From: Rhodospirillales bacterium
Lineage (GTDB): Bacteria; Pseudomonadota; Alphaproteobacteria; Rhodospirillales; Magnetospirillaceae
NCBI GenBank assembly: GCA_014380005.1
Contig: JACMKT010000226.1
Location: 1 to 46,180 of the forward strand
Length of the DNA stretch: 46,180 nt
Direction: 5' to 3'
The stretch's first letter is position 1. Each line of letters starts with the position of its first letter. Shown here piece by piece: positions 1 to 8,172 of this stretch. Position numbers and translations under genes: made by a program. The notes under the pieces were generated by a model. It was not told where the DNA came from. It did not search any database and was given only the letters and a program-made list of their open reading frames with translations.

Positions 1-593
1 CGCTGAATCTGGATGAAATCGTTGCCGAAATGAAAGCGGCCCATGCGGTCGGCCAGGACGTCGCCCGCGTCCATTCCGGCGACCCCTCCATCTACGGCGC
101 CACCGCCGAGCAGATGCGCCGGCTGGACGTTCTAGGCATTCCCTATGACGTCACCCCCGGAGTGCCCGCCTTCGCCGCCGCCGCCGCCGCGCTGGCCACC
201 GAGCTGACCCTGCCCGATGTCAGCCAATCCATCATCGTCACCCGCACCGCCATGCGCTCGTCGGCCATGCCGGCGGGCGAGGATCTGACCACTTTGGGCA
301 AAAGCGGCGCCACTTTGGCCATCCATTTGTCGGTCAACAATCTGAAAAACGTGGTGGACGAACTGACCCCGCTTTACGGCGCCGATTGCCCGGTGGTGGT
401 GGCCTATCGCGTGTCGTGGCCCGATCAGGCCTTCGTCCAGGGCACCCTAGCCGACATCCGCGACAAGGTCAAAGCGGCAGGCTTCACCCGCACCGCGCTG
501 ATTCTGGTGGGCCGGGTCCTGGGCGGAGCGGAATTTACGGATTCGCGCCTGTACGCGGCGGATCACACCCATGTGCTGAGGCCGGCGAAGTAG
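1..593 (+). CDS. cobM: Precorrin-4 C11-methyltransferase, 5' end outside window
   Basis: SAM-dependent methyltransferase of the corrin ring (CobM/CbiF family), which methylates C-11 of precorrin-4 or cobalt-precorrin-4 in B12 synthesis. The reading frame is open from base 3, so the gene begins upstream; about 197 C-terminal residues are visible, where the family usually has about 255. Family-typical segments are ARVHSGDPSIYGA, IPYDVTPGVPAFAAAAA, the TRTAMRSSAMPAGE stretch and the late GADCPVVVAYRVSWPDQ. The N-terminal GAGPG SAM loop is missing only because of the window edge. It faces cobK and cbiD convergently across a palindromic repeat. Family assignment is firm; whether the substrate carries cobalt is inferred from the neighbouring cbiD. 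Confidence 0.93.
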   Translation, partial: LNLDEIVAEMKAAHAVGQDVARVHSGDPSIYGATAEQMRRLDVLGIPYDVTPGVPAFAAAAAALATELTLPDVSQSIIVTRTAMRSSAMPAGEDLTTLGKSGATLAIHLSVNNLKNVVDELTPLYGADCPVVVAYRVSWPDQAFVQGTLADIRDKVKAAGFTRTALILVGRVLGGAEFTDSRLYAADHTHVLRPAK

Positions 594-601
594 GTTTCGT
601 A

Positions 602-733
602 TCCACCCCCTCAACGTCATGCCCGGACTTGATCCGGGCATCCACGTGTTAACGCCTAAGATATTGTTTGAAATAGTATTTATGCGGCACCGCGTGGATG
701 GCCGGGTCAAGCCCGGCCATGACGGTGGAGGGG
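602..733. repeat. REP-like imperfect palindrome between cobM and cobK
   Basis: The left arm (602-645) contains the inner hairpin GCCCGGACTTGATCCGGGC, and the right arm (693-733) contains GGCCGGGTCAAGCCCGGCC. The two arms are also complementary to each other, so the whole forms one long stem with a roughly 47-nt AT-richer loop. A second copy of the family lies at 37754-38290, where an insertion splits it. The gap lies between convergent gene ends, so a bidirectional terminator or 3'-end role is plausible. Confidence 0.8.
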
Positions 734-741
734 GCGTGCGG

Positions 742-1464
742 TTATCTTTTCTGTAGCCAAGCCATCCCCGCCTCAACCGTATTGACCTGCTCACCTTCCG
801 GCAGAACCGGTCTCTGAACCATCAGCACCCTGAGCCCCAATTCCCGCGCGGCGGCGATCTTGCCGTAGGTCGCCGCCCCGCCCGAGGCCTTGGTCACCAA
901 CAGATCGATGTCGTGGGCGCGCATCACCTGTTGTTCCGCCTGCGCATCGAACGGCCCCTTGCCGGTGATGACCCGATAATCGGCTAAAGGCAACGTTTGG
1001 TCAGCAATCAGGCGAACCAGGAACCAAACGGGTGAGCCGGCGAATGCCGCCACCTCGCCAATGCCCACGGTCAGGAACGCACGGCGGCCCAAATCGGCCA
1101 CCATTCCCGCCGCTTGGTCCATATCCGCCACCTCGACCCAATCATCGCCCTCCTGCTTATGCCAAGCGGGCCGCACCAGCATCAGCCGGGGCACGCCCGA
1201 TTGGGTGCAGGCCTGGGCCGCATGGGCGGAAATGCGAGCGGCGAAGGGGTGGGTGGCGTCGATGACGCGGTCGATGGCATGGGCGGTCAGGTACTCCGCC
1301 AACCCCTCCACCCCACCGAACCCGCCCACCCGCATGGTGCCGGGCAAAACGGGGGCGTTGTCGGTGCGGCCGGCCAGGGAGGTGATGACGTCCAACCCGC
1401 TGCCAACCAAGGCACGGGCGAGGCGGGCGGCTTCAGTTGTTCCGCCGAGGATGAGCAGTTTCAA
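742..1464 (-). CDS. cobK: Precorrin-6A reductase
   Basis: NAD(P)H-dependent reductase of the CobK/CbiJ family (240 residues, normal length) that reduces the macrocycle of (cobalt-)precorrin-6A. The N-terminal nucleotide-binding strand-loop MKLLILGGTTEAARLARAL, the mid motif VIDATHPFAARIS and the C-terminal LLVTKASGG-TYGKIAAA are characteristic. The start codon is TTG, preceded by GGAG at about 7 nt, and it overlaps the cbiD stop as TTGA, so the pair is almost certainly translationally coupled. The gene ends at the REP-like palindrome shared with cobM. Confidence 0.94.
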   Translation of the reverse strand: MKLLILGGTTEAARLARALVGSGLDVITSLAGRTDNAPVLPGTMRVGGFGGVEGLAEYLTAHAIDRVIDATHPFAARISAHAAQACTQSGVPRLMLVRPAWHKQEGDDWVEVADMDQAAGMVADLGRRAFLTVGIGEVAAFAGSPVWFLVRLIADQTLPLADYRVITGKGPFDAQAEQQVMRAHDIDLLVTKASGGAATYGKIAAARELGLRVLMVQRPVLPEGEQVNTVEAGMAWLQKR

Positions 1465-2525
1465 CCGCTTCTCCCCACCACATGCCCGGCACGGTCGATG
1501 GCGATCACATCCACCTCGGTGCCGCCGGCCAGCACCGCCATGGCGGCTTCACGGGCACGCCGGGCCACCAAATCCCCCAACGGCACCCCACCAGCCAGCG
1601 CCAGCACTTGCCCGGCAGACCCGCAATCCCGCGCCGCCGTAATCGTTTCGGCTGCGGCACCACTTTCCGCCAGCAGCCCGGACAGGAACGCCACATCCAC
1701 CTGGGAAGCGCGGGAGTGCAGATCCATCTCGCCCGCCGCCAATTTCGCCAGCTTGGCGAAGCCGCCCACCAAAGTGAGCCGGGGCACCGGGTAGCTGCGC
1801 AGATATTTCAGCACCGCCCCGGCCATGTCGCCCATGTCGATGAGCGCCTGATCGGGCAGATGCAAATCCCGCCGCGCCAAGGCTTCCGAGGTTTTGCCGG
1901 TGGTCGCCGCCAGATGGGTCAGCCCCAGGGCGCGGGCCACGTCGATGCCGCGATGGATGGAATGGACCCAGGCGGCGCAGGAATAGGGCAGCACCACGCC
2001 GGTGGTGCCCAGGATGGACAGGCCGCCTTTGATGCCCAGGCGCCCGTTCAGGGTCTTTTCCGCCAAGGCCTCGCCGCCGGGAATGGAAATGGTCACCACC
2101 ACATCGGCGGCCACACCCAATTCCGCCGCCGCCTCGGTTAGATTGGCCGTGATCTGGGCGCGCGGGCCGGGATTGATGGCGGGCTCGCCCGGCGGCAAGG
2201 GCAGGCCGGGCAGGGTAATGGTGCCGATGCCGAGACCGGCACGGAAAGTCACGCCGGTTCCCGGCGCACCCACCTGAACACTCGCCAGCACCAGGGCGCC
2301 ATGGGTCACGTCGGGATCGTCACCGGCATCCTTGATGATCCCAGCGGTAGCGGTGGCGCCAATACGCTCGGCCTGCGCCAAGGCGAAAGCCGGGGTTAGC
2401 CCCTGGGGCAGACGGATTATCACCGGATCGGGGAAGCCGCCGCCATGCAGCGCCACAAACGCCGCCTTGGCGGCAGCGGTGGCGCAGGCCCCGGTGGTCC
2501 AGCCCTTGCGCAATTCCTTGGTCAT
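1461..2525 (-). CDS. cbiD: Cobalt-precorrin-5B C1-methyltransferase
   Basis: CbiD family protein (354 residues), the C-1 methyltransferase that acts on cobalt-precorrin-5B in the cobalt-early (anaerobic) route. The start LRKGWTTGACATAAAKAA is the family hallmark, followed by the GIIKDAGDDPDVTHGA segment, the SIPGGE-AEKTLN-RLGI-GGLSILGTTG stretch and the C-terminal FAKLAKLAAGEMDLHS. It is the first gene of a cbiD-cobK operon, and the cobA gene diverges from it across 142 bp filled by a long palindrome. The presence of CbiD argues that the organism uses the anaerobic-type or a mixed pathway. No strong ribosome-binding site is visible before the ATG. Confidence 0.95.
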   Translation of the reverse strand: MTKELRKGWTTGACATAAAKAAFVALHGGGFPDPVIIRLPQGLTPAFALAQAERIGATATAGIIKDAGDDPDVTHGALVLASVQVGAPGTGVTFRAGLGIGTITLPGLPLPPGEPAINPGPRAQITANLTEAAAELGVAADVVVTISIPGGEALAEKTLNGRLGIKGGLSILGTTGVVLPYSCAAWVHSIHRGIDVARALGLTHLAATTGKTSEALARRDLHLPDQALIDMGDMAGAVLKYLRSYPVPRLTLVGGFAKLAKLAAGEMDLHSRASQVDVAFLSGLLAESGAAAETITAARDCGSAGQVLALAGGVPLGDLVARRAREAAMAVLAGGTEVDVIAIDRAGHVVGRSG

Positions 2526-2542
2526 GGCGGCGGATATTAAAG

Positions 2543-2650
2543 GAATTCACCACCAAGGGCACCAAGATCACCAAGAGATTTTGCTACGCGGCGAAGGCCG
2601 TTCCGCCCGGATGCTGTCTTGGTGTCCTTGGTGCCCTTGGTGGTGAATTT
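2543..2650. repeat. CACCAAGG-family long palindrome between cbiD and cobA
   Basis: The left arm is 2543-2576 and the right arm 2617-2650. They are inverted copies with one or two mismatches, each built from successive CACCAAG units about 9 nt apart. The loop is about 40 nt. A second member is at 21889-21967. This copy lies between divergent start codons, so it occupies the promoter and leader region of both genes and cannot be a simple terminator for either. Confidence 0.85.
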
Positions 2651-2667
2651 TTGCTATATGATCCCCC

Positions 2668-3441
2668 ATGGACATGACCTTCCCCCATTTCGCACCCGGC
2701 AGCGTCTGGCTGGTGGGTGCCGGTCCCGGCGATCCCGGGCTATTGACGCTGCTGGCGCTGCATGCGCTGAAGACCGCCGACACGATCGTGCATGACGCAT
2801 TGGTGGACCCGCGCATCGTCGCCATGGCGCGGCCCGGCGCGGTGATCGAGCCCATGGGCAAGCGCGGCGGCATTGCCAGCCCGCGTCAGGGCGACATCAA
2901 TGCCCGCCTGCTGGAATTGGCCGCACAAGGTCTCCGCGTGCTGCGGCTGAAGGGCGGCGATCCGTTCGTGTTCGGGCGCGGGGCCGAGGAAGCCTTGGCC
3001 CTGGCCGATGCGGGCATTCCCTTCCGCGTGGTGCCCGGCGTGACCGCCGGCGTGGGCGGGCTGGCCTATGCCGGCATTCCCACCACGGCGCGCGACTGCA
3101 ATTCCTCCATCGCCTTCGTCACCGGCCACGGCCAGGACGGCGAAATGCCCGCCGGTTTCGACTGGGACGGGCTGGCGCGCGGCGCGCAAGTGCTGGTGTT
3201 CTATATGGCCCTGCGCCAATTGGACAAGGTGGTGGACCGCCTGCTGGCCGCCGGTCGCAAGGCGGACGAGCCGGTCGCCATCGTCTCCAAGGCAGCGACG
3301 CCGCGCCAAAAAGTGCTGGAGTCCACCTTGGGCATGATCGTCGCCGATCTGGCCGCACATCCCATGGAGCCGCCGGCCATGCTGGTGGTGGGCGGAGTGG
3401 TCGCCTTGCGCGCGCGGCTGGATTGGTGGAACCCCGGTTGA
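2668..3441 (+). CDS. cobA: Uroporphyrinogen-III C-methyltransferase
   Basis: Single-domain SUMT (257 residues) that methylates uroporphyrinogen III at C-2 and C-7 to give precorrin-2, the branch point to B12, siroheme and heme d1. Visible motifs are the SAM loop VWLVGAGPGDPGLLTL, the VHDALVDPRI segment, VLRLKGGDPFVFGRGAEE and VVPGVTAGVGGLAYAGIPTTAR. There is no CysG-type dehydrogenase/chelatase domain. A second ATG lies two codons downstream; neither start has a clear ribosome-binding site. The CACCAAGG palindrome sits directly upstream and would be in the leader. Confidence 0.95.
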   Translation: MDMTFPHFAPGSVWLVGAGPGDPGLLTLLALHALKTADTIVHDALVDPRIVAMARPGAVIEPMGKRGGIASPRQGDINARLLELAAQGLRVLRLKGGDPFVFGRGAEEALALADAGIPFRVVPGVTAGVGGLAYAGIPTTARDCNSSIAFVTGHGQDGEMPAGFDWDGLARGAQVLVFYMALRQLDKVVDRLLAAGRKADEPVAIVSKAATPRQKVLESTLGMIVADLAAHPMEPPAMLVVGGVVALRARLDWWNPG

Positions 3442-3475
3442 TCAGGGGACGCGAGCCGCTTATCCTCGCGCCATC

Positions 3476-4234
3476 ATGGATTCCGTGCTCGCCTCGCTAT
3501 CTGCCGGCCTGTCCGTCTGCCGCGTCACCGTGGCGGAGAATGGCGGCGTGCTGTCCAGCCTGTTCGTCACGGGAGTGATCGGCTCGCTCAGCCATTGCAC
3601 CGGCATGTGCGGCCCCTTCGTGCTGAGCCAAGTGGCGGCCCGGCTGGAGCAGATCCCCGTCTCGCGTATGACCGAATGGCATCGCCTGTCCGGTGCCGCC
3701 CTGCTGCCCTATCATCTGGGCCGCGCCACCACCTATGCCGGGCTGGGTGCGTTGGGCGCGCTGGCGGCCGGGGCCTTGGCCGATTGGGGCGGGTTCCGCT
3801 TCCTTGCCGCCGCCCTGCTGAGCCTTGCCGCCCTGTTCCTGCTGGGCATGGCGGTGCCCCGTCTGAAAGCCGCCTTATCGGGCGCCGAGTCCGGCCCGTC
3901 CTGGTGGAGCGGCACCGTCGGCGCCTGGGCCAAGCCCCTGTTCGCCAGCCCCACCGGGTTCAAGGGCTGGGCACTGGGCGTGGCCTTGGGCTTCATTCCC
4001 TGCGGCCTGCTCTATGCCGCTTTGGCGGCGGCGGCGGCCACCGGCGATCCCCTGGCGGGCGCCTTCGCCATGCTGGCCTTTACCGCCGGCACCGCACCGG
4101 CTTTGGTGGCGGTGGGCGCCATCGGCCATTTCGCCATTTCCCGTTGGCGCGCCCCGCTGGTGCGGTGGGCGCCGCTTCTGCTGGTGGCCAATGCCGGCAT
4201 GCTGGGCTTCATGGCCTGGCAATTGGCCGCGTGA
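3476..4234 (+). CDS. TauE/SafE-like (COG2836-type) membrane protein, probable metal or cytochrome oxidase biogenesis factor
   Basis: Inner-membrane protein of 252 residues with about six hydrophobic segments. Near residue 40 it has the motif HCTGMCGPF, and later GFIPCGLLYAAL; paired Cys motifs of this kind are typical of the DsbD-like/TauE-related family often found beside cytochrome oxidase assembly and copper genes. A SCO1/SenC gene follows after 16 nt, which supports a copper or cytochrome-oxidase role. It is inserted between cobA and cobB, so a role in cobalt handling cannot be excluded. Family assignment is good; the substrate is unknown. Confidence 0.8.
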   Translation: MDSVLASLSAGLSVCRVTVAENGGVLSSLFVTGVIGSLSHCTGMCGPFVLSQVAARLEQIPVSRMTEWHRLSGAALLPYHLGRATTYAGLGALGALAAGALADWGGFRFLAAALLSLAALFLLGMAVPRLKAALSGAESGPSWWSGTVGAWAKPLFASPTGFKGWALGVALGFIPCGLLYAALAAAAATGDPLAGAFAMLAFTAGTAPALVAVGAIGHFAISRWRAPLVRWAPLLLVANAGMLGFMAWQLAA

Positions 4235-4250
4235 TGCGAAAGGACTCCCC

Positions 4251-4856
4251 GTGAAAGCAAGCCGCAATTCCGTTTTAGCCGTTCTGGCCGTGGTGCTGGT
4301 GGCCGCCATCGCCATCGGCTCGCGCATCATGGTGTGGTCGGGGGGCGAGCACGCCACCGCCTCCATCGGCGGATCGTTCACCTTGGTGGATGGCGACGGC
4401 AAGACCGTGACCGATGCGGATTTCCGTGGCAAATGGATGCTGATCTATTTCGGCTATACCTTCTGCCCCGATGTCTGCCCCACCGCCTTGTCGTCGGTGG
4501 CTGCGGCCATGGACAAGCTGTCGGCGGCGGAACGGTTCAAGCTGACCCCCATCTTCATCACCGTGGACCCCACCCGCGATACTCCGGCGGTGATGAAGGA
4601 TTACGCGGCGGCCTTCCATCCCAAGATGGTCGGCCTGACCGGCAGCGAGGCCCAGGTGGCCCAGGTCATGAAGGCCTATAAGGTCTATGGCGCCAAGGCC
4701 AAGGCCAAGGGGACAAGTGAGGACGCCACGACCTATACGGTGGACCATTCCTCCATCCTGTATCTGGTCGGGCCGGATGGCCGTTTCGTGGCTCATTTCC
4801 CTCACGGAACGACCGTGGACGACCTGACCAATGCCTTGAAGAAGTTCCTGAAGTAA
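4251..4856 (+). CDS. SCO1/SenC copper chaperone
   Basis: Membrane-anchored thioredoxin-fold protein (201 residues) that delivers copper to, or acts as a thiol reductant for, the CuA site of cytochrome oxidase. The N-terminal segment at residues 7-27 is one transmembrane anchor. The copper motif C72-PDV-C76 and the distal ligand H166 (VDHSS) are intact. The GTG start at 4251 is chosen because AAGGA lies 6 nt upstream and the anchor follows at once. It lies 16 nt after the TauE-like gene, and cobB begins one base after its stop, so the three genes look co-transcribed. Confidence 0.93.
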   Translation: MKASRNSVLAVLAVVLVAAIAIGSRIMVWSGGEHATASIGGSFTLVDGDGKTVTDADFRGKWMLIYFGYTFCPDVCPTALSSVAAAMDKLSAAERFKLTPIFITVDPTRDTPAVMKDYAAAFHPKMVGLTGSEAQVAQVMKAYKVYGAKAKAKGTSEDATTYTVDHSSILYLVGPDGRFVAHFPHGTTVDDLTNALKKFLK

Positions 4857-4857
4857 C

Positions 4858-6174
4858 ATGATTGCGCCAGGGCTCATCCTCGCCGCGCCATGCTCGGGCA
4901 GTGGCAAGACCCTGGCGACGCTGGGGCTGCTGGCCCATCTGACCCGCCGCGGGGTCACGGTGGCATCCGCCAAGGTCGGCCCCGATTACATCGACCCCGC
5001 CTTCCACACCGCCGCCACCGGGCGCCATTGCCTCAATCTGGATGCCTGGGCCATGCGTCCCGACAGCGTGGCTGGGCTGGTGGGGCAAGTGTCCGCCACC
5101 GCTGATCTGGTGGTGTGCGAGGGGGTCATGGGCCTGTTCGACGGCGCCGCCGTGCCCGAGGGCGAGCCCTGCGGCTCCACCGCCGACGTGGCGGCGCTGA
5201 CCGGCTGGCCGGTGGTGTTGCTGATCGACGGACGCGGCATGACCGGCTCGGCGGCGGCGGTGCTGCTGGGCTTCGCCAGCCTGCGCCCCGATATCCGCAT
5301 TAAGGGTGTCATCTTCAACCGGGTCAGCGGCGACAAGCACAAGCGCATGATCACCGAGGCCTGCCACCGCGCCTGCCCCGGGATCGACGTACTGGGCTTC
5401 CTGCCCCGCCTGGAGGAATTGGTGGTGCCCAGCCGCCATCTGGGTCTGGTCCAGGCCTGCGAGCACCCCGATCTGGCCGCCTTCCTGGCCGCCGCAGCGC
5501 AAGCGGTGGGCGAGCATATTGCCGTTGACCGGTTGATGGCCCTGGCCCAGCCGTCGCCGTTGACCGCCAGCCCCGTCCTCATGGTGCCGCCCTTGGGCCA
5601 ACACATCGCCGTGGCCCAGGATGCCGCCTTCGCCTTCGCCTATCCCGCCTTGCTGGAGGGCTGGCGCCGTGCCGGAGCGGAGATCAGCCTGTTCTCGCCC
5701 TTGGCCGACGAAGCGCCACAAGGCGATGGGGTCTATCTGCCCGGCGGCTATCCCGAGCTGTATGCCGGCCAACTGGCCGCCAATGACCGCTTCCTGGAGG
5801 GCTTGCGCGCGCAGGCCACCTCAGGCGCCGTGATCTTCGGCGAGTGCGGCGGCTATATGGTGCTGGGCCACACTTTGATCGACGCGGATGGCCACGCCCA
5901 TGCCATGGCCGGCCTGTTGGGGCTGGAAACCAGCTTCGCCCGGCGCCGCCTGCATCTGGGCTATCGCCAGGCCCGCCTGATTGCCGCCGGGCCGCTGGGT
6001 GCCGCCGGGCAAGGCTATCGCGGTCACGAATTCCACTACGCCACCATCGTGGCGGAAACGGGCGAGCCCCTATTCATCGCCACCGACGCCGCCCATGCCC
6101 CGGTCGGCAATGCCGGATTGCGCGCATCGCGTGTCATGGGGTCTTTCGTGCACCTGATAGACCGCGCCCTGTGA
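4858..6174 (+). CDS. cobB: Cobyrinic acid a,c-diamide synthase
   Basis: Glutamine- and ATP-dependent amidotransferase (438 residues) of the CobB/CbiA family, which converts the a and c carboxylates of the corrin ring to amides. The N-terminal P-loop-like APCSGSGKT (about residues 10-18) and KVGPDYIDPAFH belong to the synthetase domain. The C-terminal class I glutaminase-like domain has the nucleophile C330 in FGECGGYMVLG and the late GHEFHY motif. The ATG follows the SCO1 stop by a single base. A family split between hydrogenobyrinate (CobB) and cobyrinate (CbiA) substrates cannot be settled from sequence; cbiD nearby suggests the cobalt-containing one. Confidence 0.94.
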   Translation: MIAPGLILAAPCSGSGKTLATLGLLAHLTRRGVTVASAKVGPDYIDPAFHTAATGRHCLNLDAWAMRPDSVAGLVGQVSATADLVVCEGVMGLFDGAAVPEGEPCGSTADVAALTGWPVVLLIDGRGMTGSAAAVLLGFASLRPDIRIKGVIFNRVSGDKHKRMITEACHRACPGIDVLGFLPRLEELVVPSRHLGLVQACEHPDLAAFLAAAAQAVGEHIAVDRLMALAQPSPLTASPVLMVPPLGQHIAVAQDAAFAFAYPALLEGWRRAGAEISLFSPLADEAPQGDGVYLPGGYPELYAGQLAANDRFLEGLRAQATSGAVIFGECGGYMVLGHTLIDADGHAHAMAGLLGLETSFARRRLHLGYRQARLIAAGPLGAAGQGYRGHEFHYATIVAETGEPLFIATDAAHAPVGNAGLRASRVMGSFVHLIDRAL

Positions 6175-6283
6175 CATTGTGCTGCGGCGCAGCAATCTTT
6201 AGACCCGCTTAACCCCTCAGCTTTTACCCTACCCATGTCGCACTGCACCATGCGGGGCGGCGCGCCTTATGCCCTGTCGGATG

Positions 6284-6314
6284 GCCTATTGGTAATAATT
6301 TTATTGCCAAGGCC
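6284..6314. promoter_or_regulatory. AT-rich dyad upstream of phaZ, possible operator
   Basis: GGCC-TA-TTGG at 6284-6292 and CCAA-GGCC at 6307-6314 flank an AT-rich core, giving a near-symmetric dyad about 60 bp before the phaZ start. A partial direct repeat of GGCCTAT follows at 6311. In this GC-rich genome such an AT-rich dyad in a promoter region suggests a regulator site. The binding protein is unknown. Confidence 0.35.
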
Positions 6315-6373
6315 TATCACTATTGGGTAAGAAAATTATCAGATGTCTTATACCTCGGTAGGGGGTCGGTCGT

Positions 6374-7684
6374 ATGCTTTATCACCTGCATGAATTCCAG
6401 CACGCCATTCTCGGCCCGACTCGGCTGTGGGCCGACGCCATGCGCACCGCATTCAGCCATCCGTGGATGCCGGCGGCCTATACCAGCCTGGGGCGCACCA
6501 TTGCCGCCAGCGCCGAATTGCTGGAACGCACCACCCGCCGTTATGCCAAGCCGCAGTTCAATCTGCCGACCACCCGTATCGACGGCCAGGACGTGGCCAT
6601 CAAGGAAGTGGTGGTCTACCAAAAGCCGTTCTGCGAACTGCTGCACTTCCAGCGCCAAACCGATCGCCGCGACCCGCGCATCCTGGTGGTGGCGCCCATG
6701 TCGGGCCATTACGCCACCCTGCTGCGCGGCACGGTCGAGACCCTGCTGCCCGACCACGACGTCTACATCACCGATTGGGTGGATGGCTGCGAGGTTCCGC
6801 TGAGCGAGGGTCCGTTCAGCCTGGACGACTACATCGATTATGTGATCGAACTGCTGCACTTCCTGGGCGCCGATACCCATGTTCTGGCCGTGTGCCAGCC
6901 GTCGGTGCCGGTGCTGGCGGCGGTGTCGCTGATGGCGGCCAATAACGACCCGCGCCAGCCCAGCTCGCTGACCATCATGGGCGGCCCCATCGACACCCGC
7001 ATCAACCCGACCAAGGTCAACGAGGTCGCCACCTCCAAGCCCATGTCGTGGTTCGAGAATTCCGTGGTCCAGCAAGTGCCGTTCGTCCATCCCGGACGGG
7101 GCCGCAAGGTCTATCCCGGCTTCCTGCAATTGCAGGGCTTCATGAGCCTGAACCCCGAGCGCCATATGGGCGAGCACCTCAAGCTGTTCCATAACATGGT
7201 CAAGGGCGATGGCGATTCCGCCGAGAAGCACCGCGAATTCTACGACGAATATCTGGCGGTGATGGATCTGCCGGCGGAATACTACCTGCAGACCATCAAG
7301 ACCGTGTTCCAGGACCACGATCTGCCCGAGGGCAAGATGACCAGCCGGGGCAAAAAAATCGATCCGTCGCTGATTCAGCACACCGCGTTGATGACGATCG
7401 AGGGTGAAAAAGACGATATTACCGGCGTCGGTCAGACCGAGGCGGCGCAGCGTCTGTGCTCCAGCCTGCCGGATAACATGCGCAAGCATCATCTGGCAGC
7501 CAAGGTCGGCCATTACGGTGTCTTCAACGGACGCCGCTGGCGCGAGGAAATTTACCCCCATGTCCGCGAATTCATCCGCACCCACGACAGGCTCACCGTT
7601 CTGGCGGACGAAGCCCATAAGCTCCATGAGCAGGACGGAGTGGGAGAGCCTGTGCGACGGCTGCGGGAAGTGCTGCCTGCATAA
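6374..7684 (+). CDS. phaZ: Intracellular polyhydroxyalkanoate depolymerase
   Basis: Cytoplasmic PHB depolymerase (436 residues) that mobilises stored polyhydroxybutyrate; it has no signal peptide. The N-terminus [11 protein letters not shown], the [16 protein letters not shown] segment, [10 protein letters not shown] and the nucleophile C174 in AVCQPSVP (the Cys-type lipase box of this family), plus the late [16 protein letters not shown] with the catalytic His, are all typical. AGGGGG lies about 8 nt before the ATG. The last 30 or so residues extend past the usual family end, and this extension is where the ycgN-like gene overlaps in another frame. An AT-rich dyad lies upstream. Confidence 0.93.
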   Translation: MLYHLHEFQHAILGPTRLWADAMRTAFSHPWMPAAYTSLGRTIAASAELLERTTRRYAKPQFNLPTTRIDGQDVAIKEVVVYQKPFCELLHFQRQTDRRDPRILVVAPMSGHYATLLRGTVETLLPDHDVYITDWVDGCEVPLSEGPFSLDDYIDYVIELLHFLGADTHVLAVCQPSVPVLAAVSLMAANNDPRQPSSLTIMGGPIDTRINPTKVNEVATSKPMSWFENSVVQQVPFVHPGRGRKVYPGFLQLQGFMSLNPERHMGEHLKLFHNMVKGDGDSAEKHREFYDEYLAVMDLPAEYYLQTIKTVFQDHDLPEGKMTSRGKKIDPSLIQHTALMTIEGEKDDITGVGQTEAAQRLCSSLPDNMRKHHLAAKVGHYGVFNGRRWREEIYPHVREFIRTHDRLTVLADEAHKLHEQDGVGEPVRRLREVLPA

Positions 7685-8021
7685 GCTTGAGGACGAGGAT
7701 ACCGGCAGGGTCCACTACACCAATGTGGCCTGCCGGATGCTCAACACGGGGACGTGCCGCTGCAAGGATTACGATAACCGCAAGCGCTACGTCCCCGATT
7801 GCGTCCAACTGACCGCTGCGGCGGTGGGCGAATTGAAATGGCTGCCCACCACCTGCGCCTACCGCCTGCTGGCCGAAGGCAAGGATTTGCCGTGGTGGCA
7901 CCCGCTGGTGTCGGGCGACGACAACACCGTCCACGAAGCCGGCATTTCCGTCCGCGCCCGCTGCATCCCGGAAAACCGGGCCGGTCCGCTGGACCATCAC
8001 ATCGTGACGTGGCCTGAATAG
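7560..8021 (+). CDS. YcgN/UPF0260 family cysteine-cluster protein, overlapping phaZ
   Basis: Conserved cytosolic protein of unknown function with a CxxCxxCC cluster (CDGCGKCC), then [11 protein letters not shown] and YVPDCVQL, probably binding zinc or an Fe-S cluster. The start at 7560 gives 153 residues, as in the E. coli homologue as I remember it, and keeps the conserved N-terminal pattern [21 protein letters not shown] start at 7626 would cut this conserved part off. GAGG lies about 12 nt upstream. With this start the gene overlaps phaZ by 125 bp in a different frame. A long palindromic repeat follows the stop. Confidence 0.85.
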   Translation: MSANSSAPTTGSPFWRTKPISSMSRTEWESLCDGCGKCCLHKLEDEDTGRVHYTNVACRMLNTGTCRCKDYDNRKRYVPDCVQLTAAAVGELKWLPTTCAYRLLAEGKDLPWWHPLVSGDDNTVHEAGISVRARCIPENRAGPLDHHIVTWPE

Positions 8022-8027
8022 GGCTCA

Positions 8028-8158
8028 TGACACGGATGGACACGGATAAACACGGATGGAATCCTTACGAAAACTCGGCGAGGCCGGCCACCCATGTGGC
8101 AATAAGCACGGATAAGGGATCTTATTTTATCCGTGTTTATCCGTGTCCATCCGTGTCA
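8028..8158. repeat. ACACGGAT-family long palindrome
   Basis: The left arm (8028-8057) has three ACACGGAT units spaced 10 nt apart; the right arm (8129-8158) is its inverted copy. The loop of about 70 nt contains one more partial unit (CACGGATAAG at 8108). It separates two genes in the same direction. Further copies are at 13849, 32104 and 34835. Confidence 0.9.
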
Positions 8159-8172
8159 CCAATCCTGCCCCT

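Noticed and set aside
2526-2667. A cobalamin riboswitch upstream of cobA or cbiD
   Set aside because: The gap is filled by the CACCAAGG palindrome; no B12-box-like conserved core is visible.
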